DNA from: Nonlabens sp. YIK11 | GTDB lineage: Bacteria; Bacteroidota; Bacteroidia; Flavobacteriales; Flavobacteriaceae | Direction: 5' to 3' | Assembly (NCBI RefSeq): GCF_001413925.1 | Contig: NZ_LBMJ01000001.1 | Span: 1,068,501-1,132,500 of the forward strand | DNA: 64,000 nt | Shown here: one piece after another, positions 58,430 through 64,000 of the stretch | Numbering within the stretch: the stretch's first letter is position 1 | How the letters are laid out: the number at the start of each line of letters is the position of its first letter | Notes under the pieces: model-generated | Told to the model about the DNA's origin: nothing | The model's database searches: none | Seen by the model: the letters and a program-made list of their open reading frames with translations, nothing else | Program-made: the position numbers and the translations under genes

Positions 58430-59710
58430 GTGAGAAAGAGAACTGTACAGACCGACATAAGCAAAAGAAGAAAAAACGTCATCATTTTATTGTTGGGGAC
58501 GCTCATTGCTATAGGTCCATTTTCCATAGATACTTACCTACCTGCGTTTAAACAAATTGCAGGAGATTTCAATGTCGATACTAGTGCTGTAGGATTGACG
58601 CTTACCACATACTTTATTGGTATAGGTCTAGGTCAACTTGCCTATGGTCCATTGATGGACAAATATGGACGACGCAAGCCACTTATTGTTGGGCTTGCCC
58701 TCTATATTGTCATGAGCATACTTTGCGGAATCGCATGGAATCTATGGTCGCTGGCATTTTTCAGATTCTTCATGGCACTAGGAGGTTGTGCCGGTATGGT
58801 AGCCAGTAAGGCTGTGGTAAGGGATTATTTTGAAAAGGATCAAGTGGCAGATGTCTTAAGTACGCTCATGCTCATCATGGGTGTTGCACCTATCATTGCG
58901 CCTACGGTAGGTGGTTTTATCATAACCGCTTTTCACTGGGAAGTGGTGTTCTTCTGTCTTGCCGCATTTGCTGGCCTGATGCTTCTGAATGTAATCTATG
59001 TATTGCCAGAAAGCGCAGAACCGAATAGCTCGACAAGTCTGCGGCCCACTAAAGTTGCTAGAGAATACTGGTCTATATATAAGAATAAGGATTTCTTCCT
59101 CTTTTCAACCACTCGAGGCTTTGCGATAGGAGCACTGCTGGCTTATGTCGCCAGTGCACCTTTTGTGTTTATAGAGTTTTTTGGGATGAGCGAAGATATG
59201 TTCGGTTATATTTTTGGTGGTAATGCAGCTGGTTTGATTTTGGGCAGTCAGCTCAACAGGCTTTTTCTAAAAAGATTTACTACGTTCCAAATAACATTCA
59301 CGGTGGCAATCATCATGGCTTTTTTAACGGGTGGTATCACCATTTATAGTTTGTTGGTGCAGCCACAGTTTTGGGTGATTTACCCTGGTTTGTTCACCAT
59401 GCTTTTTTTTATTGGCTTCCAAAACCCTAATGTGACGGCGCTTAGTTTGCAACCATTCAATCTACAGGCTGGTAGCGCCAGCGCGCTCGTGGGTGCGGTT
59501 AGTATGATTTTTGGGAGTATTGCAAGCACCTTGGTGGCTCAACTCTTGGTAGATGGGATCATGCCTTTATTAGCTATCGTCACCTTTTGTAGCATAGCTG
59601 GCTGCATCGCGGTAGTTTACTATAAAATAGAGTATGGTCATGGGTACGCTTTCGCGAAAGCGTACTACCATCATCCTCATCGCATAAAACAACGAAAGGA
59701 AGCCGCCTAA
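58430..59710 (+). CDS. Bcr/CflA-family multidrug efflux MFS transporter
   Basis: 426 residues from the GTG at 58430; a GTG at 58385 is also in frame. Twelve membrane helices. N-terminal block LIAIGPFSIDTYLPAFKQIA, GPLMDKYGRRKPLIVGL (motif A) and RFFMALGGCAGMVASKAVVRD (motif B-like) are diagnostic of the Bcr/CflA drug:H+ antiporters. The substrate cannot be told. The hydrophilic C-terminal tail ends HHPHRIKQRKEAA and includes a palindrome-encoded YAFAKAYY. Divergent from the kyn operon. Confidence 0.9.
   Translation: MRKRTVQTDISKRRKNVIILLLGTLIAIGPFSIDTYLPAFKQIAGDFNVDTSAVGLTLTTYFIGIGLGQLAYGPLMDKYGRRKPLIVGLALYIVMSILCGIAWNLWSLAFFRFFMALGGCAGMVASKAVVRDYFEKDQVADVLSTLMLIMGVAPIIAPTVGGFIITAFHWEVVFFCLAAFAGLMLLNVIYVLPESAEPNSSTSLRPTKVAREYWSIYKNKDFFLFSTTRGFAIGALLAYVASAPFVFIEFFGMSEDMFGYIFGGNAAGLILGSQLNRLFLKRFTTFQITFTVAIIMAFLTGGITIYSLLVQPQFWVIYPGLFTMLFFIGFQNPNVTALSLQPFNLQAGSASALVGAVSMIFGSIASTLVAQLLVDGIMPLLAIVTFCSIAGCIAVVYYKIEYGHGYAFAKAYYHHPHRIKQRKEAA
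59644..59665. repeat. dispersed palindrome copy (in efflux gene)
   Basis: Perfect 22-bp palindrome with GTACGC/GCGTAC outer arms, read AFAKA in the C-terminal tail. Confidence 0.9.
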
Positions 59711-59798
59711 AGATCTTAGCTTAGGTAGCTAGCGGAAGAGATAGCTAAAGATGTATTAAATATTTGTTGTACATACAAATAAATAGTAGTTTTAAATT

Positions 59799-60512
59799 AT
59801 GAAAAAAGTAATTCACAGAGCAGAAAGCAGAGGTCACGCAAATCATGGGTGGCTCAAGGCTAACCACAGTTTCAGTTTTGCAAGTTGGTACAATCCAGAG
59901 CGAATCAATTTTGGCGCCATAAGAGTGTTGAATGATGACACCATAGCTCCAGGCGCTGGTTTCCCTACTCATCCACATGATAATATGGAAATTATTACCA
60001 TACCACTATCTGGAGTGTTGGAACATAAGGATAGTATGGGGAACGTTGCCCAAATCAAAACGGGTGAGGTTCAAGTAATGAGTGCTGGTACTGGAGTCAC
60101 CCATTCAGAATACAACGGCAGTCAAACGGAAGAATTGAAATTATTTCAAATCTGGCTTTTTCCAAACAAGAAAAATGTCACGCCTCGATATGACGAACTA
60201 AAACTTAATTTAGAGGATCATAAAAACAGATTTCAACAAATACTATCGCCTTCACCAGACGATGAAGGAGTATGGATACATCAAGATGCCTGGATGCATA
60301 TGATTAGTCTGGATCCCGATACGGTTAATGATTATCGATTGAAAAACCCAAGCAATGGAGTTTACATTATGGTGATTGAGGGTAATGTAGAAATTGATGG
60401 CGACCAGTTAAAGCATCGAGATGCCATGGGCGTGGTAGAAAGTGATACTATTCATATAAGGGCAACATCAAAATCAGATTTGTTACTTATTGAAGTTCCT
60501 ATGCAATTCTAA
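59799..60512 (+). CDS. pirin family protein
   Basis: 237 residues, bicupin. The N-terminal cupin carries HANHGWLKANHSFSFASWYNP, FPTHPHDNMEIITIPLSG and GTGVTHSEYNG, supplying the metal-binding His-His-His-Glu set; the C-terminal cupin lacks metal ligands, as in E. coli YhhW. Related proteins have quercetin 2,3-dioxygenase activity; the natural role is unknown. A TTG-N17-TAGTTTTA pair ends next to the ATG and is not a convincing promoter. Followed by a strong terminator. Confidence 0.9.
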   Translation: MKKVIHRAESRGHANHGWLKANHSFSFASWYNPERINFGAIRVLNDDTIAPGAGFPTHPHDNMEIITIPLSGVLEHKDSMGNVAQIKTGEVQVMSAGTGVTHSEYNGSQTEELKLFQIWLFPNKKNVTPRYDELKLNLEDHKNRFQQILSPSPDDEGVWIHQDAWMHMISLDPDTVNDYRLKNPSNGVYIMVIEGNVEIDGDQLKHRDAMGVVESDTIHIRATSKSDLLLIEVPMQF

Positions 60513-60527
60513 CCCCTCAAATCCAAC

Positions 60528-60557
60528 AAAAAGGCAGCTTTATGGCTGCCTTTTTTT
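60528..60557 (+). terminator. terminator after the pirin gene
   Basis: Stem AAAAAGGCAGC/GCTGCCTTTTT with a 6-nt loop and a seven-T run. Confidence 0.9.
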
Positions 60558-60720
60558 GTTGGGTTTGGTTTGGGGTGGTTGGCTTGGGGTGTTGTCAAGG
60601 ATGTCCGGGACTGCGGAATTGGTGGTTTGGTTGGTGAGGTGGTAGGTTTGGATAGAGAATTTTTGATTTTTTTTGGAGGTGTATTTGGGTGTTTTTCAGC
60701 GGGTTGAAATTTATTTTAAA
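60558..60720. other. G/T-rich gene-free tract upstream of the rrn promoter
   Basis: From about 60558 to 60690 the plus strand is strongly biased to G and T with few C, with many GG/GGG/GGGG runs spaced by T (for example 60561-60590). No ORF is credible here. It could form G-quadruplexes or act as an upstream rrn control region; both are guesses. Confidence 0.5.
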
Positions 60721-60752
60721 TATTTATTGATTTTTCTCTTCAAAAAGTTTGG

Positions 60753-60780
60753 TTGGAAAAGAAAATGCTCTGTATATTTG
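60753..60780 (+). promoter_or_regulatory. rrn operon promoter
   Basis: TTG (60753-60755), a 17-nt spacer and TATATTTG (60773-60780): a full Bacteroidota consensus, about 290 nt upstream of the 16S gene. An A/T-rich stretch lies just before it (60717-60748), in the place of an UP element. Confidence 0.8.
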
Positions 60781-60906
60781 CACCCGCTTTGCAAGAGACG
60801 TTAAGTCGAAAGTTGAAGCAACGTTCATTAGGAGATGGGGAATACTGATAGGTCAGGCGTCGTGAAGAGGCTGCTTTTCAAGTTCCATTTTGAAGACTCC
60901 TAATAA

Positions 60907-60923
60907 GTTCATTGAGATATTGA
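60907..60923 (+). promoter_or_regulatory. rRNA leader motif (boxA-like or processing signal)
   Basis: GTTCATTGAGATATTGA in the 16S leader; it recurs with one change (GTTCATTGACATATTGA) at 63049-63065 before the 23S gene. The paired positions before both large rRNAs suggest antitermination or processing. Confidence 0.5.
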
Positions 60924-61072
60924 TTGACAGCACAAAAAGAACAGGTTTGTTTCCTTTAGGGGAATCAGATCGGTAAGAATAAGAATAATATAGTGTAAAC
61001 AGACAAGAACGCCAATTGCTAGTAGTATATAGGTTATGGGATTCTCGCAAGAGATCTTTTTAACAAGATTCT

Positions 61073-62594
<1,522 letters not shown>

Positions 62595-62743
62595 GGAGTT
62601 CCTGAAATAATGGAACCTAAAAATGAGAGTTCCATGGCCTACTACATGCAAATGGCGTGTTTGTTTATATTATTATCTATAACTGTCAATCTTATTAATA
62701 AAAATGTCGAAAGACGAGTGATGTGCCTTTCGGGGTTCGTTAC

Positions 62744-62817
62744 AGTCTCATAGCTCAGCTGGTTAGAGCGCTACACTGATAATGTAGAGGTCGGCAGTTC
62801 GAGTCTGCCTGAGACTA
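62744..62817 (+). tRNA. tRNA-Ile (GAT)
   Basis: 74 nt. Acceptor AGTCTCA/TGAGACT, D arm with AGCTCAGCTGGTTAGAGC, anticodon stem CTACA/TGTAG with loop CTGATAA (anticodon GAT), T arm GGCAGTTCGAGTCTGCC. In the 16S-23S spacer. Confidence 0.97.
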
Positions 62818-62825
62818 CTTTTACG

Positions 62826-62840
62826 CTTTCGCGGAAGCCT
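62826..62840. repeat. dispersed palindrome, degenerate copy (in rRNA spacer)
   Basis: CGCTTTCGCGGAAGC, one mismatch from the core, between tRNA-Ile and tRNA-Ala. Confidence 0.75.
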
Positions 62841-62911
62841 AAACCGCACCTAGTTCATTACATATTGAAGGAAATTTTAGAAGTTGGGTTTGTTGCGAGT
62901 GGGATCACTCT

Positions 62912-62938
62912 TAACTCATAACTAATAACTCATAACTA
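62912..62938. repeat. short tandem repeat in rRNA spacer
   Basis: TAACTCATAACTA occurs twice (62912-62924 and 62926-62938), 14-nt period, before tRNA-Ala. Confidence 0.7.
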
Positions 62939-62943
62939 AAAAT

Positions 62944-63017
62944 GGGGGATTAGCTCAGCTGGCTAGAGCGCCTGCCTTGCACGCAGGAGGTCATCGGTTC
63001 GACTCCGATATTCTCCA
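62944..63017 (+). tRNA. tRNA-Ala (TGC)
   Basis: 74 nt. Acceptor GGGGGAT/ATTCTCC (with G-U pairs), D arm TAGCTCAGCTGGCTAGAGC, anticodon stem CCTGC/GCAGG with loop CTTGCAC (anticodon TGC), T arm ATCGGTTCGACTCCGAT. Second tRNA of the rrn spacer. Confidence 0.97.
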
Positions 63018-63048
63018 CTATTGGTATCATTTACTTGATATTGAAAAC

Positions 63049-63065
63049 GTTCATTGACATATTGA
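63049..63065 (+). promoter_or_regulatory. rRNA spacer motif repeating the leader motif
   Basis: GTTCATTGACATATTGA, one base different from the copy in the 16S leader at 60907-60923. Confidence 0.5.
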
Positions 63066-63179
63066 AAAGATTAAACGAGAAACAGATAGGCACATTGAAA
63101 GATGTGTTTGTTATTAGTAAAATAAGAATACAAGAGCAAGGCGTTGATTTTCTATCGTTAGAGAATCGACATTGAATAC

Positions 63180-64000
<821 letters not shown>

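Noticed and set aside
62912..62938. Start of a CRISPR or satellite array in the rRNA spacer
   Set aside because: Only two copies of a 13-nt unit and no spacers; simple tandem duplication.

Overview
The window looks like a chromosomal segment of a marine-type Flavobacteriaceae bacterium (Bacteroidota). This rests on several signs: promoters of the Bacteroidota type (TTG, 17-18 nt, TAnnTTTG), no Shine-Dalgarno leaders, a type IX secretion plug protein, DUF4286/DUF3667/DUF4174 families, a Na+-translocating NQR, a bacillithiol-type YpdA reductase, and an rrn operon with a 16S 3' end reading GGAACACCTCCTTT. A 14-22 bp palindrome built on CGCTTTCGCGAAAGCG is scattered through the whole window. From memory this resembles Nonlabens/Dokdonia-like genomes, but genus is an inference only.

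Layout. 1-4.7 kb: end of a DUF547 protein, an orphan redox pair (FAD/NAD oxidoreductase plus multi-haem-free membrane Fe-S protein) and an SDR. 4.7-13.4 kb: a DUF1311-like secreted protein facing a long minus-strand run (ypdA, DUF4174, rsmA, DUF4286, TPR protein, serS, HTTM protein, ribF). 13.4-18.3 kb: pth, rplY, prs, then tRNA-Leu(CAA) with a textbook promoter and terminator, then a TPR-containing hybrid histidine kinase. 18.4-25.4 kb: TonB receptor, HupE, dCMP deaminase, S41 protease, small membrane protein, MarC, aminotransferase. 25.5-29.5 kb: rsmG, an AT-rich single-gene accessory insert with an attC-like structure, and pruA. 29.5-32.4 kb: apaG, DUF3667, T9SS plug. 32.5-38.8 kb: complete nqrABCDEF operon with terminator. 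39.1-44.5 kb: N-glycan salvage cluster (FucP-like transporter, glycosylasparaginase, GH92 mannosidase). 44.6-51 kb: small conserved protein, SDR, apbE (the flavinyl transferase that NqrB/NqrC need), methyltransferase, barrel protein, a TlpA-like lipoprotein, map. 51-58.3 kb: cupin, thioredoxin lipoprotein, gpmI, BaiN-type flavoprotein, kmo, kynU, lipoprotein. 58.4-60.5 kb: Bcr/CflA efflux protein and pirin. 60.7-64 kb: rrn promoter, 16S, tRNA-Ile(GAT), tRNA-Ala(TGC), start of 23S.

Most of the content is ordinary housekeeping. The unusual material is in the repeats: 19 copies of the palindrome, 10 of them inside genes and only in two of three possible frames; two copies that carry a second GC-rich palindrome nested at their centre (one inside a cupin gene, in frame); one degenerate copy inside the rRNA spacer; and the AT-rich gene at 26.6-27.4 kb, whose 3' flank folds as a 134-nt imperfect palindrome resembling an integron attC site.
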